In this document: positions 1 to 15,500 of the stretch, in pieces
Layout: each line of letters starts with the position of its first letter
Position numbering within the stretch: position 1 is the first letter of the stretch
Program-made: the position numbers and the translations under genes
Source of the DNA: Zerene cesonia
Lineage: Eukaryota > Arthropoda > Insecta > Lepidoptera > Pieridae
Length of the DNA: 64,000 nt
Direction of reading: 5' to 3'
Assembly (NCBI RefSeq): GCF_012273895.1
Contig: NC_052107.1
Location: 4,774,001 to 4,838,000 of the forward strand
Notes under the pieces: generated by a model
The model's database searches: none
Seen by the model: only the letters and a program-made list of their open reading frames with translations
What the model was told of the DNA's origin: nothing

Positions 1-488
1 TACACTGCAATTAATTCGAAAACAACCGCAATGATTTCGTAAAAGAAAATATTTGATGTGATGTTTTAATTAATATAAACGTAATTAATTACGTAATTGA
101 TGACGATGCGTTTTTGCTTCGGCTGTACCATTGGCGTTTTTCTTTGTAGATTTCATATGAAACTCTGATATTAAAACTTCTTGACATTAGTTTCTTTTGT
201 ACCTAGCGAACGTCAAATACTATGTTGTAATTAGTTACGTTTCTGTTTTGACGCGTTATATAATTTAAATCATGATGTTGGAAAGCCTTGATGGAATTAT
301 TTTCTCGTATTTTATTTAATTTTCCCTTAGTATATTTAGATTAATTGTGTGACGTAAGCAATTAGATTACGACTAAGTACCTAGTAGCTACATAAAATAA
401 AAAATGTGAATTTCTGTACTAATTTTTTATTGCAAGTCGTTTGAAATGTTACATTTCTAATTTGTATATAATCAATGGCCAGACTGAC

Positions 489-596
489 CTGTAAATGACC
501 GTTGTCCCAGGACTTATACTGATTCGAATAAGCTCGTGGGCGGTCCCACATGTTGACTGAAGAATCTTGTAGTACAATCCCACTCGATTCTTTACT
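489..596 (-). CDS. Cad96Ca: Juxtamembrane cytoplasmic exon of the Cad96Ca-like gene
   Basis: The exon is 108 nt, phase 0 in and out, with acceptor TTGTCCACAG and donor GTCAGTCT. Its 36 residues start SKESSGIVLQ and end YKSWDNGHLQ. Tyrosines, serines and an acidic/aromatic tail fit a juxtamembrane region ahead of a kinase domain. It follows exon 1493-1975 without a frame break. Confidence 0.7.
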
Positions 597-3500
597 CTGT
601 GGACAACGGACTTTTGTGAAATGGCGCGAAAAGAAATTACTGACGCTGGTAATTGTCAAAATGTCCGCGATGTCTTTAAGCTGTGCTTATGGATGTACAT
701 TGTACAGACTACAAATCCCCTTCGGTACATGAATAAAATGAAGAATTATGGTTTTCAAAGAATTTATGGCAAGCTGCGAAAATAAAAAGCTACTTGGGAT
801 TAGCTAGATGAGTATATTTTAAGCCAGATACTTTAATTGAAGTTGTTATCTAAAACACTAAATTTAGAACTACACAATTCAAAACAAGAATTGCATACGC
901 GAAGAAAATCAATATTGTTAACAAACTAATATTATGTTACTGTATCAAGGCGCAATAACGGTTGTTTTAAAAATATTTCGCTTGTGACTTTTTGAATAAT
1001 TAAAAAAGGAAAAACAAGGCATAGAAGCATTCAATATCATCCCCGATACATCCATTCTGATATTAGATACCTTGATGGGATTGTTTTGTCGGAGTAAAAG
1101 TTTTGATTTTCTGAAATTCGGAATATTCCACAGAATTTTGCTGATTCTTAGTTTACTTTTAATCTTAAAATTATTATTATTTTATTTTAGATAGCAAAAA
1201 AATTTAAGAGTAGTAGCGTATATTTGTTGATTGCGATTTTAATGATAGGTAATCGTGGAAAAAAAATATAGACCAATAAATACGTTTGTATGTAAACAAA
1301 TAAACGAGACACTGTAAAATATTGTTACTCGATTAATATTATATTTTTAAAAGATCACGTAAAATATTGTTGAATGTGTTTGGAAATTAACCCAGCTAAT
1401 CAAAATTATATAGCTACGAAAAAAAAGCCTCTGACAATAGCATTTTCTTGTTTATAAATCACCAAGTTTGAAAGTATTTTTAATGGACTTACCATGTCAT
1501 CCTTAGTACTTTTGGTTCCTTTAATGCTTCTTTTCTTCCATACAAATGCTACAACACCAGCGACGATTGCTATCAATGCACCAATCGCAATCAATGGTAT
1601 AATTGTTAGATGAACAGCATTTTCAACGTGAACTTCATTAATGCCCGTATTATTTTTGGATTCATTCGTTTCCACTTTCTCTTTAACTTCTTCTTTTGGT
1701 ATATCGTCGGGTGCTTTAGGTGGTTTATGAGTTGTAATGACTGTCGTATCAGGTACTGTTGTTATATAATCAATTGCTTTGGTGGTGCTTTGTGCAGGCT
1801 TTGGAAACTTTGGTTGTAGCGCTATGCTGGGATAATTAGCGATCGCGAACGCTGGCGGTCTGGGCACCTTCGGTCTGACGCCTGAACTATTTATTACGGT
1901 TGCAAGTACTTCTGTTCGTTGTGGAAGTGATACGCCATCATCTGCCGTAACCCATAACGAGTAAGATTTATTTTCCTGCAAAAGATTGTAATATCGACAT
2001 TTATAGGAGATGGAGATACAGATAATACAATAATAAATGTTATTAGATAGCTACGTTTGATGTCATAATGATCAAATTTTATTATTTATATAATAAATCC
2101 TTAGTGGAGAAAAAGTTGTCTAACTTTTTCGATATGTATGTTATTTATCAATGTCGACAGAACATTAAAGTAATTTTAAAGAAAATATAAGGCAGTGATT
2201 CAATAACATTACGATTGTTTGTATCATATCTATAAAGATTGTATACAAAAAGATCGTTATTTTTATAGACACATGAACAAAGACGTATAAATCAAAAATG
2301 CTACTTTATAGGAGAGTAAATAATTCGACAATTTAGTTTTATTGTTACTGAACTATAAAAATTTCTTTAGCTTAGATGGCGATAATTGAGACGTTAACAA
2401 CAATTTTAATATATTTGGTTATATACCCAATGAAAGGAAGAAAAAATTAATCATAGAATACCAACGAAGTTAGGCACATACTTTAGGCTGAAAAATGATT
2501 TTATGAAAAGAAATAAAGGTTTTATGTGCGTATCAAGGATTTTATCTTCCGAAAAAACCTTTTAAGTCGAATTTTCCCCGAATCTAATATATACCAAATC
2601 GTGTGAGGACTGGGCTTCAGAATAATTTTCACGATTGATATGAATAAGTAAATAAAATTGTGGTCTATTTTAGCAGTAATATTTGCTGTTTGTCATTTAA
2701 CGTTTTGTCTTGATAAAGTACACGTTTATATTTGCTGTCAGTACAATAAACAATTTTCTGACAATTTAACATATCTCCATAAATATAGAATGAAAACATT
2801 TACCTTATCTTTAAGAGTTTCGTTCACAAACACTTCCCCTGACTGGGGATCTATCGCGAACGGCGTGGGTGGCCCGCTGGTCTCCAAGCCGAACGTCACA
2901 TTCTGCTTGCCGGTCCTCTCCCTGGTCACTCGTGTTACCCTGGTACCTATCGGGTCCGTGGACAGGACATACCAGTTCCGTTCTACATGAATGATCGCTG
3001 GCAAATTGAACCCAGGCGGCAGTTGTGTCAGTGCTGAAAAGAAAGAGGCATTGATTTATTACATGAATGAGTTTTTGAAAAAATAGAATATGTTGTGGAA
3101 AATAGATAGACAGGGCCAGTTACCCGACTTACTAATAATGTCTTTCACAACGTCTCCCTTAATTGTTTTTTGACGTATACCTATTTTTAAATATGAGCTA
3201 TATATTATTATGGAAATTTGATAACAGATCGCATATTCTCTATAATATTTGTAATCTACATGTAAGCTAAGCACGTAACACGCCGAACAAGTAAGTTGAG
3301 GTGTTATAGTACTCTTAATACTGTAATTAGAAATTACTAGACCTGTTCCTCACGATTTAATCGAATATTCTTCAAAATATTTAGTATCTCTGTATACTTT
3401 TATTTAATCAAGTGGCTACTCAAGTTATTATAAACAGTGTCTTTGGCAAAATATTAATCAAACAAACGTATAAAAGCATTATCCTGATTCAATCTATTGT

Positions 3501-6500
3501 CTTGTTTATTTCAGTAATTAAATGACTACGCTAAGCTTAAGCCTGAATTGGGGTAACCATTTAGTTAAATTGTATCACAATAGATCATTCAAGTTCATAT
3601 TTCCATTAAATAATCTGTCTGTACTGAAGATAGAACAATGTCATTGGAATTCTATTTTTATAAACCGCAAACTATTGACAGCATTTATTGATATAACAGC
3701 AAATATTCCGAGTAAAATCCAAATAAATATTGTTCTGCATTTAATGCAAATTCATTCGTTGTTTAAAGTAAATCCAGATTCATTAATTGAATCGGTGTTG
3801 TGTCGCAGACAATTATAGAGAGAATTAAAGTGATAAAGACTGATAAAAGGTTTATAAGTAACGTACCCATTACCAAACTCAACAAACGTTTTCTATGAAA
3901 ATTAAACAATGCATGTATTTGTATAAACATATAATTATATTAATAAAATAGATAATTATACACGTGTATAGAAATAATTTAGAATAATAAATAAAAATAT
4001 TATACTACAACTATAAAAACACAGTTTGAAAAACTAAGAATCAGGAGTCAATAGTCGAAATTTATCTCTTTAAGATTATGATCGCTTCAGCGCTATAACT
4101 CAGGATTTGCCCAAGTTTTTCTGGTATTTCTTGGAAATGGAACCTAATCTTGTCACCGCGACTGGTATTGCACCAATTTAAAGAACATCAGGCAATAACG
4201 GGACTTTTGTCCTAATGTGGGGCAATTTGTGAGGAGAATTTCCTTTGTTTATTCAGTATATTTCTTACAAAAACAAAACCTACTTACGATGTTAATTGAA
4301 TGCATCAATCGACGTCCCAAAAACGAAGGTTCTAAATTTGAGGGTATTTTTTGTTGACTTTGTAACTCAATAACATCATGGGATTGTAAAATGATTCGTG
4401 ATTCTTTTAGTGTTTGATAGGGTTTCTCGTGTTTAGTCCCGTTTAGAATTGGATATTTCTTCCCAAGAAACGCCGGTGACAATTTTTGTAGACAATGATA
4501 AGTTACTATAAAAATAAATTTGCCGGACATATTTATTTTAAACTATAATATGAGGTAAGTATACAATTTATAACGGAAACGGTTCATATTAAAATGGTGA
4601 GGAAAACGTCATGAAAAGTTCTACGACATGTAAGATCTGCCAACCCGCACTGGGCCAGCGTGGTGGATTATAGCCTGAACCCGTCCTGAGGCCTGTCCCA
4701 GCAGTGGGAACATATATGGGCTGATGATGATGATACATTTTATAGTTTCCTATGTAGTTTGTTATGTTCTATGAGAATCACGTTTAGTGTTTAATTTTTA
4801 GTACCATGTACCATTATTATTTNNNNNNNNNNNNNNNNNNNNNNNNNNNNNNNNNNNNNNNNNNNNNNNNNNNNNNNNNNNNNNNNNNNNNNNNNNNNNN
4901 NNNNNNNNNNNNNNNNNNNNNNNNNNNNNNNNNNNNNNNNNNNNNNNNNNNNNNNNNNNNNNNNNNNNNNNNNNNNNNNNNNNNNNNNNNNNNNNNNNNN
5001 NNNNNNNNNNNNNNNNNNNNNNNNNNNNNNNNNNNNNNNNNNNNNNNNNNNNNNNNNNNNNNNNNNNNNNNNNNNNNNNNNNNNNNNNNNNNNNNNNNNN
5101 NNNNNNNNNNNNNNNNNNNNNNNNNNNNNNNNNNNNNNNNNNNNNNNNNNNNNNNNNNNNNNNNNNNNNNNNNNNNNNNNNNNNNNNNNNNNNNNNNNNN
5201 NNNNNNNNNNNNNNNNNNNNNNNNNNNNNNNNNNNNNNNNNNNNNNNNNNNNNNNNNNNNNNNNNNNNNNNNNNNNNNNNNNNNNNNNNNNNNNNNNNNN
5301 NNNNNNNNNNNNNNNNNNNNNNNNNNNNNNNNNNNNNNNNNNNNNNNNNNNNNNNNNNNNNNNNNNNNNNNNNNNNNNNNNNNNNNNNNNNNNNNNNNNN
5401 NNNNNNNNNNNNNNNNNNNNNNNNNNNNNNNNNNNNNNNNNNNNNNNNNNNNNNNNNNNNNNNNNNNNNNNNNNNNNNNNNNNNNNNNNNNNNNNNNNNN
5501 NNNNNNNNNNNNNNNNNNNNNNNNNNNNNNNNNNNNNNNNNNNNNNNNNNNNNNNNNNNNNNNNNNNNNNNNNNNNNNNNNNNNNNNNNNNNNNNNNNNN
5601 NNNNNNNNNNNNNNNNNNNNNNNNNNNNNNNNNNNNNNNNNNNNNNNNNNNNNNNNNNNNNNNNNNNNNNNNNNNNNNNNNNNNNNNNNNNNNNNNNNNN
5701 NNNNNNNNNNNNNNNNNNNNNNNNNNNNNNNNNNNNNNNNNNNNNNNNNNNNNNNNNNNNNNNNNNNNNNNNNNNNNNNNNNNNNNNNNNNNNNNNNNNN
5801 NNNNNNNNNNNNNNNNNNNNNNATTACGGTGGCAAGTACTTCTGTTCGTTGTGGAAGTGATACGCCATCATCTGCCGTAACCCATAACGAGTAAGATTTA
5901 TTTTCCTGCAAAACATTGTAATATCGACATTTATAGGAGATGGAGATACAGATAATACAATAATAAATGTTATTAGATAGCTACGTTTGATGTCATAATG
6001 ATCAAATTTTATTATTTATATAATAAATTCTTAGTGGAGAAAAAGTTGTCTAACTTTTTCGATATGTATGTTATTTATCAATGTCGACAGAACATTAAAG
6101 TAATTTTAAAGAAAATATAAGGCAGTGATTCAATAACATTACGATTTTTTGTATCATATCTATAAAGATTGTATACAAAAAGACCGTTATTTTTATAGAC
6201 ACATGAACAAAGACGTATAAATCAAAAATGCTACTTTATAGGAGAGTAAATAATTCGACAATTTAGTTTTATTGTTACTGAACTATAAAAATTTCTTTAG
6301 CTTAGTTGGCGATAATTGAGACGTTAACAACAATTTTAATATATTTGGTTATATACCCAATGAAAGGAAGAAAAAATTAATCATAGAATACCAACGAAGT
6401 TAGGCACATACTTTAGGCTGAAAAATGATTTTATGAAAAGAAATAAAGGTTTTATGTGCGTATCAAGGATTTTATCTTCCGAAAAAACCTTTTAAGTCGA

Positions 6501-9500
6501 ATTTTCCCCGAATCTAATATATACCAAATCGTGTGAGGACTGGGCTTCAGAATAATTTTCACGATTGATATGAATAAGTAAATAAAATTGTGGTCTATTT
6601 TAGCAGTAATATTTGCTGTTTGTCATTTAACGTTTTGTCTTGATAAAGTACACGTTTATATTTGCTGTCAGTACAATAAACAATTTTCTGACAATTTAAC
6701 ATATCTCCATAAATATAGAATGAAAACATTTACCTTATCTTTAAGAGTTTCGTTCACAAACACTTCCCCTGACTGGGGATCTATCGCGAACGGCGTGGGT
6801 GGCCCGCTGGTCTCCAAGCCGAACGTCACATTCTGCTTGCCGGTCCTCTCCCTGGTCACTCGTGTTACCCTGGTACCTATCGGGTCCGTGGACAGGACAT
6901 ACCAGTTCCGTTCTACATGAATGATCGCTGGCAAATTGAACCCAGGCGGCAGTTGTGTCAGTGCTGAAAAGAAAGAGGCATTGATTTATTACATGAATGA
7001 GTTTTTGAAAAAATAGAATATGTTGTGGAAAATAGATAGACAGGGCCAGTTACCCGACTTACTAATAATGTCTTTCACAACGTCTCCCTTAATTGTTTTT
7101 TGACGTATACCTATTTTTAAATATGAGCTATATATTATTATGGAAATTTGATAACAGATCGCATATTCTCTATAATATTTGTAATCTACATGTAAGCTAA
7201 GCACGTAACACGCCGAACAAGTAAGTTGAGGTGTTATAGTACTCTTAATACTGTAATTAGAAATTACTAGACCTGTTCCTCACGATTTAATCGAATATTC
7301 TTCAAAATATTTAGTATCTCTGTATACTTTTATTTAATCAAGTGGCTACTCAAGTTATTATAAACAGTGTCTTTGGCAAAATATTAATCAAACAAACGTA
7401 TAAAAGCATTATCCTGATTCAATCTATTGTCTTGTTTATTTCAGTAATTAAATGACTACGCTAAGCTTAAGCCTGAATTGGGGTAACCATTTAGTTAAAT
7501 TGTATCACAATAGATCATTCAAGTTCATATTTCCATTAAATAATCTGTCTGTACTGAAGATAGAACAATGTCATTGGAATTCTATTTTTATAAACCGCAA
7601 ACTATTGACAGCATTTATTGATATAACAGCAAATATTCCGAGTAAAATCCAAATAAATATTGTTCTGCATTTAATGCAAATTCATTCGTTGTTTAAAGTA
7701 AATCCAGATTCATTAATTGAATCGGTGTTGTGTCGCAGACAATTATAGAGAGAATTAAAGTGATAAAGACTGATAAAAGGTTTATAAGTAACGTACCCAT
7801 TACCAAACTCAACAAACGTTTTCTATGAAAATTAAACAATGCATGTATTTGTATAAACATATAATTATATTAATAAAATAGATAATTATACACGTGTATA
7901 GAAATAATTTAGAATAATAAATAAAAATATTATACTACAACTATAAAAACACAGTTTGAAAAACTAAGAATCAGGAGTCAATAGTCGAAATTTATCTCTT
8001 TAAGATTATGATCGCTTCAGCGCTATAACTCAGGATTTGCCCAAGTTTTTCTGGTATTTCTTGGAAATGGAACCTAATCTTGTCACCGCGACTGGTATTG
8101 CACCAATTTAAAGAACATCAGGCAATAACGGGACTTTTGTCCTAATGTGGGGCAATTTGTGAGGAGAATTTCCTTTGTTTATTCAGTATATTTCTTGCAA
8201 AAACAAAACCTACTTACGATGTTAATTGAATGCATCAATCGACGTCCCAAAAACGAAGGTTCTAAATTTGAGGGTATTTTTTGTTGACTTTGTAACTCAA
8301 TAACATCATGGGATTGTAAAATGATTCGTGATTCTTTTAGTGTTTGATAGGGTTTCTCGTGTTTAGTCCCGTTTAGAATTGGATATTTCTCCCCAAGAAA
8401 CGCCGGTGACAATTTTTGTAGACAATGATAAGTTACTATAAAAATAAATTTGCCGGACATATTTATTTTAAACTATAATATGAGGTAAGTATACAATTTA
8501 TAACGGAAACGGTTCATATTAAAATGGTGAGGAAAACGTCATGAAAAGTTCTACGACATGTAAGATCTGCCAACCCGCACTGGGCCAGCGTGGTGGATTA
8601 TAGCCTGAACCCGTCCTGAGGCCTGTCCCAGCAGTGGGAACATATATGGGCTGATGATGATGATACATTTTATAGTTTCCTATATAGTTTGTTATGTTCT
8701 ATGAGAATCATGTTTAGTGTTTAATTTTTAGTACTATGTACCATTATTATTTTTATCATTGTATATTGTAGGATTAGTGGCGATGCCACAGAACGGCGAA
8801 GGACGCGAATCCGCGAATTTCGTTTAAAGTTCGAATTCCGCCTCGTGATCGAATTTTTTTCGACTCCTTTAAATTTGTATTTCAAACATTATTGAATCCG
8901 TAAATAATAGGAACATTTTGTAGTTAATTCCGTACGATCGTATTGAATAATTTCTGAATAGGCCGTCATTTTGCAAATTCGTATGATTTTTTAGGTTGGT
9001 ATCCACCTAAAAAATCGTACGTTTAACATTTATTGTTGATCCACTTATTTATTCAATTAGACTTCTTCTAGAAGCACTCTTGAATACATAGTTTTACCAT
9101 TTTCCTCTGGCGTTAAGTATCGCCGATGTCAGCGAATTTATCTACAAACAATCAAGAATTAATTTAATTAAAACCATCATTGTGCTTTTATGACAGCCAA
9201 ACAATAACGAGTCAACACTCAACAATAGATCGCCACAAATAGCAAAGAAATTGTATTGTATTTTATTTTCAAAAGCCACACTATACAGTCAATGCTCAGA
9301 AGTCTCAACCACAGACTAAATAGTAAGGTACCTCTTTAGTATAACTCCATTCTAAAAATACCTTACCTACTGTTTTAATTACCTACAATTTTTGGAAAGT
9401 GGATTGGAGGATAGCCTCATAAGCGTAAGAACTTTTTCACATGAGCAATTATACGCGTGTAAAACATTTATATGTATGTATATTATCGCTAAATGGGCTC

Positions 9501-12500
9501 TTTCTTCGCTCTTTTATTTCAATCTTGGAGCGTAAGTATAAATGAATATTTATTTGAATCATTCTATCAATATAAAAACCCGAATCAAAATACAAAGTAT
9601 AGATTTAAGGATCCAAGCGTGCATGGGATAGATAGCGGAATGCGCCTTTGTACTTATTGTGTTTGTTGTTTCATATTGTGTAGTGAAGGAAATAGTGCAG
9701 CAAATATTTTAAAAGCTCTGTTTACTTTGATACTCGTACTACATCATAGACTACGTGATGATACATGAGGACAACGACAACTCTGTTTGATTTCCTTTAC
9801 CCGGTAGTTAACGGATATTATATCTGTAATATGGAAGGTCTATGTATTGATCTTTGTAGTTGTTGCTTATTGAACTATTTAATTAAAATTTAAATTATAT
9901 ATTTTATGAATAAATGAAACCAACAACGATCGGCGCGGGCTCCCATCAAACAAAGTCTATAAGCTCCCACAAGAATGTAACTCATAAATCTCGCTGAAAT
10001 TATATCAAGATGCAAATTAAACTCGTTTATGCGTGCGCAGTGAAAGGGACTTTCACTTATCACATTATCTTATCAATGTATCACTGTATGCTGTAATTGA
10101 GTTGTTTGAGATAACTTATTTCATTCATTACAAATTTTAATACTAAACACATCTGATGATAAGATGCAGCAAAATGCGTCGTTGTTTCTTGAGAAAACGT
10201 GGTGGGTGAAATGTAAATAAATAAAGAAATAAATAATAAATATATAAATTTCTAAGATAAGACACTAGACATATTGGAATAGTGCTTATATTATCTTTGT
10301 TGCTGAAAATAATTTTAATGCGAAATCCAATTCAAAAACTCACAAAAGTGTCCATAAGCTAATTTTTTTAATCAAATGATGAGACGTAATAGACTTAATT
10401 GTTGAAGGTGTAAGCACAGAAATGGAGTTGATGTCGCACTTACTAACTAATAACATTTAAAAATTCTAGCCATAACAATTCTGTAAATCATTCGAATATT
10501 CTTAGTTGAAAATTTTATTTTATTTCAAGATGTCTCAAAATAATTTGCCCATTAGTAATTACACTAATTGGTAAAAATGGCGTGTTTAGTCTTGTCTAGT
10601 CATAAAAGTTTAAAATAGCATTATATTTAGGTTCCGAAGTCTAGCCTAGTTCTCTCGCTCAGTGCAAAACTATTTACAACAACGATTTGTATCTAGTCTC
10701 GTCCATACAAAAACGTACTGCAAAACATCTGAATCCAACACTAGGTCACCTTGAACATTTAAGTAGGCGGTAATATGAACATCACTAGGTATTTAATAAT
10801 GTTTTATTGGAATTAAAAGGACTTGGAAAGTTTGGTTTAATGCGAAAATACAATAGTATAAAGTTATATGTATATCTATTAATAATGGTCCAGTCATTTC
10901 TTTCGGACATAATTAACAAAATATATCACTATATATTTATGAGGTGTTTTTTCATTATATTTCGTATTGGTTTATGTTATTAAATTACTATGTTACATGT
11001 TTAGTGAGCAACGAATAATGTTTAAAAATAGTTTTAAAAGTGCTAAATAGATTATCATCATCGAGTCATCAACGAGTGGTGAAACTGGATCTTTTGTAGT
11101 CCAATAAATAATTCGTAATTGAAGATAGAGTATAATCACAGTATAAAAACATGCATCATTAAAGCTAAAAAACTTGGATAAAAATCTATGACTGGTGATG
11201 GTTTTATCTTAAAATCACAAAAAAATTACCGAACATTTCTAAATAAGTATTTATTACGCTTTACAATTAGATAGCTATATATTACAAAGGCGTTTAATTT
11301 GCGTTTTATCTTTATTAGTGACAGTGAAGAAATTTGTTAAGGTCTACGTGACAATTAATCCCTTTTCAATTCCATAAATACTCCAATCTCGAAAATATTT
11401 CTGAAAACGCGAAATTCCAGCGTCCTCTAAATTAACTAACTGGCTTTACTAACGCCTGTTGATATTTGCCAAGACAAATTCCATTTACAAGTGGTAGACG
11501 TCCACATAACCGAGCACTAACAGGGCTGGTCCGACTACTCGATTTGAAGTGATTCTAATCCCGAATTGAAAGGCTCGTGAAGTGAGCTTGGAGACAGTGG
11601 TTAAATTTGCCTGTCTGCTGATTTAATATGTGCGATTGTGAAGATTTTTTATAGATAAATTATCTGAAATTTTATTTAGAGGATATTTTACTTACAATGT
11701 AGTATTACAGTCCAATAATACATGATGATAGTAGAATGAATATTTAGTAGATACCTCGATGATTTGTAAATATAGGAAAAAGTGAGAAAAATTAAACGAG
11801 TAATACTAGCATAGAATAGTTTTCATCCCGAAATTCCAACGGAAACGGGAACTATGTGTGTTAAGGCCAGTGACTGTATATCTTTTCCTTTGCTTACCCG
11901 GGCGGAAAGTTAATATAATAAAGAAAGGATGATTTTATCACTTATTTGCAATTACGGAACATTAAGTAGAAAGTACCCGGATGACCGAGCTTTGCTCGGT
12001 TTTTTTTTTTTTTGTTTTTTTATAAATTGTGTTTTTTGGAAATTATATTTAAGTATTATTATTCGCCAATAGATGTCAGGAAGAGTCATAATAAATAGGG
12101 ACTACTCAAACGCTCCTATTTGTTAAAAAAGTAAGTTCAAGTCGATAAAACACGAATAAAACACGAATATGACATTTTCTAAAAAAGATTCCTAGCTAGA
12201 TCGATTTATCGCCCCCGAAACCCCCTACATACTAAATTTCATGAAAATCGTTGGAGCCGATTCCGAGATTCCAATTATATATATACATATATATATATAT
12301 ATACAAGAATTGCTCGTTTAAAGATATAAGATATTAAGTATAAGCATTTAATTGTGGTTTTAGTTTTTTTTTCATTTTCGATACTCAAAGCGGCATTTAA
12401 TATTGACCATCTCGGTCACACGTACCAATAACATGAGATAGAAGATGGCGTCTGCATGTAAGCATACCATGACCTTGATAACATGAGAATAGGTTGAGTC

Positions 12501-15500
12501 AATAGGATGTGAGCACATATGCTAGTACTAAGCTATTAGAACATGCTTGAAGTTTCTCTATGTTTAATACTCATACAAAATTAAGCTGTATCGCAGGGCA
12601 TTAAAGTAGAAACTTGCACACTTGGTACGGGGCTTTATGGAATTTATCGAAGCCGGTGTGACGTGTGTGCACTCGCAAGTACTAGGACGATAGGACTACT
12701 TAGAGATTCAAAGAAATTACAGATTCTATATCCTCAGCTTGTATAGGTTAAATGGTGAAAACCGAACCTACACAGCACATTCGTACTCTGATTTGATTTT
12801 GATCTCTAGAGTCATTAATGTGTTCCAATTTATTTGATAAGTCGTAAGTTAAAGTGCGTAGTTCATGTTATCTACGAATACAGCTATGCATGCTCAATTG
12901 GTGATTAACTACTATAGATTATTATTTATACTATATATATATTTTATTTTTCTGTATTACTTGGGTTGAATTTCATAGGTTATAGTCATAGGTTTATTTG
13001 TGAAAATACCCGTAAACATTTATACGAATTTTAAAATTGATTTAAGCATCGTTTCTACGATTCAACCGACTTCAAAAAAGGAGGAGGTTCTCAATTGGTT
13101 TGTTTATATGTGTTTGTTACCTCAGAGCTTTCGACTGGGTGAACTGATTTTTATGATTCTTGTTTTATTTGAAAGCTAATTCTAGCCCTGTGGTTCCATT
13201 TAAAGTCAAGTTCTGACAATTTGATGGCAGTTTTTTTTTAATTTGTAACTTTAGTCTCGCTTAAATAACTATTGTGATCGAATAACAAGGTGTTTTATTT
13301 GTCATAACTGATTTGATCATATCTTGATATAGTTTCGGACATGCCCTAACTTTTTTGCCAGTGTACTTTGTAGACATCCTAATTTGCAAAACGGTAAAAC
13401 TTAAAACTCTTGCTAAAATTATAATTCATAATAATATATGTTTGGGTTGAAACATGAATTTCATATGATATCATTTATTTATAATGTATGTTATCTGATT
13501 TATTTAAAATACAAATAAAAAGGGGCATAGAAATTCGAAAATATCAGACGAAATGTGTTATAGTTCCAGGTTCGTCGCGGCCGTTATACTCGTATCGTTA
13601 TAATAATTATACAGCCGAGGTAAATTATTCTTTTGTCGACTCGCATCCGCACTGACGACAATCCATCACTACCCAACTACTATAGTACCGAGAAGGATGG
13701 CGCGGATATACAGGTTTACGTTCCGTTTATATATTTTCTGTCTAAGCCAATTTTCTGACATGAATCCAATACCTACCTTCTTACTAAAATTTGAAATTAT
13801 TTCTGTAATACCAAGTTTTTACTTGACAATAAAATAAATTATCTTTATCTATACTAATACTATAAGGCTTGAGATGTTTTAACGTATCAATCTCAGGACC
13901 TGGTCCGATATTAAATATTCATTCATTGTTAGTTAGCTCACTTGTAGAGGAAACCCATAGGATATATAGCTTTTACTAAAGAACTAATTTAAAATAAGTT
14001 TCTTACCAAAAGTAAACGGAATATCATTTTAATTAAATCGACACGAAGAGAAAATATAAATCTGTCTGAAGCTAGGTAAAAATTTCAACAACTGTATATA
14101 TTGCAAATTTCTTCTAATGTATATATTTCGTTAAAATGTATATATATTTTAATATCCATATTTCAATTATTTGCTTTACTTTTATTTCAAATGGTGACAC
14201 TTATCATAACAAATTGTTGAAGTGGTTTTCAATTATGAATAATTTAATATTTGAGCATGCGAAAAATAGTACAAAATTACATCGGTATCTAAAAATAAAA
14301 AATAGGAAGTATGGTTTCAACACCGATTCCTCCTCCCCCTCTTCCTTATTAACACGCTTTTATTAGCTACACCTGTATGTTTGTTAGTTTGTATACTGAT
14401 GTTAACCGATTCCTTCCTTTAGCGTTTATTTTGATCGACTTTTAAACGGACAGATTTAATTCAAACAGGAAAAAGTTTAGTTAAGTATGCGATATAGAAG
14501 ACCAAGAGAGGATTTTCGTTAATTTTATTATTAAAGTGTCTTTTTTTAAAGTTTTTTATTTTTAACTATATGTAAACATAGTTAATTATTTTTGTAAAGG
14601 ATACTTTAGTATTAAAAATTACATTAAAATTATTTTTAGTATACAATCTACAATATCGTTTTAACAAACATAAATTATAACTAAAATTAGCAGAGAAGAA
14701 AGAAACCGAAAGATCTTCGATGTCTATTACATTAAAGCAATCACATCGATGAACGATTGAATTTTAATTTATATTATTTATTTTTATATATATATATCTC
14801 CATTATTATAACCGTTAGCTAGTCTAGAATGCCATTTCTAAGTTTTTGTTAGTAGGTAGTTGACACTACTCGTATATCGAACTTGTTACAATATTATGTC
14901 ATGTTTATTGCAATAGTATTGCCTTCTTGAATTTATGTTACCCTTATATTTCATGATAGAATATATCGCATAGCAGAAACCTACCATAGTCCATCACACT
15001 CTTACCTACGAGAGACATAACCCATGTGAAAGAGATACATGTATGCTATAACACACGCGTAGTATTCATAATACGTGAAAGGGCTTTATTGGGATTTAGC
15101 ACCTATCTCGCTCTCCGACATCCTCTTTATAGTGAGCTGTGTGAGATAGATACAGGGATAATAGATAAGTTGTCTATGGATTCGAGTTTTATATGTGAGA
15201 TAGCTGTCTAAGCGTGTGTGCATACTGTGCTACATATGGCGAAGCTAGGCTAGATAGACCTGTTCCCTCGTTCTTATATCCTAGTATTTTCTAAGAACGT
15301 CTAATGCTCCAAGGAATTCCGTCTAATACAGAGAGATTTCTGTTTTTATTTTATTTGAATTTATTGAATTTGAAATGAGTTATTATTGAGACTGCCGGTT
15401 AAATAAATGGAGGGTTCTTTGATCGAAGCTTGCCAGACATTAAGGTTGGTTGTTATTCCATCGAATTTGTCTAACAATTCAATTTCTGGTTTTTGACATA

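Larger units (their letters stand above)
1893..4822. repeat. Left copy of a 2930-bp near-identical duplication flanking the first gap
   Basis: This matches 5823-8752 at a constant offset of 3930 with about 11 substitutions and no indel that I can see. The copy ends exactly at the first N. Its introns (1976-2803 and from 3034 on) hold no other exon that I can recognise. It is probably the end of one contig overlapping the start of the next. Confidence 0.95.
5823..8752. repeat. Right copy of the 2930-bp duplication
   Basis: This starts at the first base after the N run and carries the same exons and introns as 1893-4822. Sequence unique to this side begins at 8753. The differences look like allelic SNPs between haplotypes. 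Confidence 0.95.

Noticed and set aside
2658..2990. 110-codon plus-strand frame, repeated at 6588-6920
   Set aside because: It lies opposite the cadherin exon, whose minus-strand frame has splice sites and domain similarity; the plus frame is a shadow.
4806..5911. Open frames of more than 300 codons across the N runs (also at 34218-35337 and 62724-63773)
   Set aside because: They consist almost entirely of unknown bases; the gap has no stop codons only because it has no sequence.
5823..6963. A true internal duplication giving a receptor with two cadherin repeats
   Set aside because: Copy ends coincide exactly with the N run and the copies differ only at SNP level, which points to unmerged contig ends.
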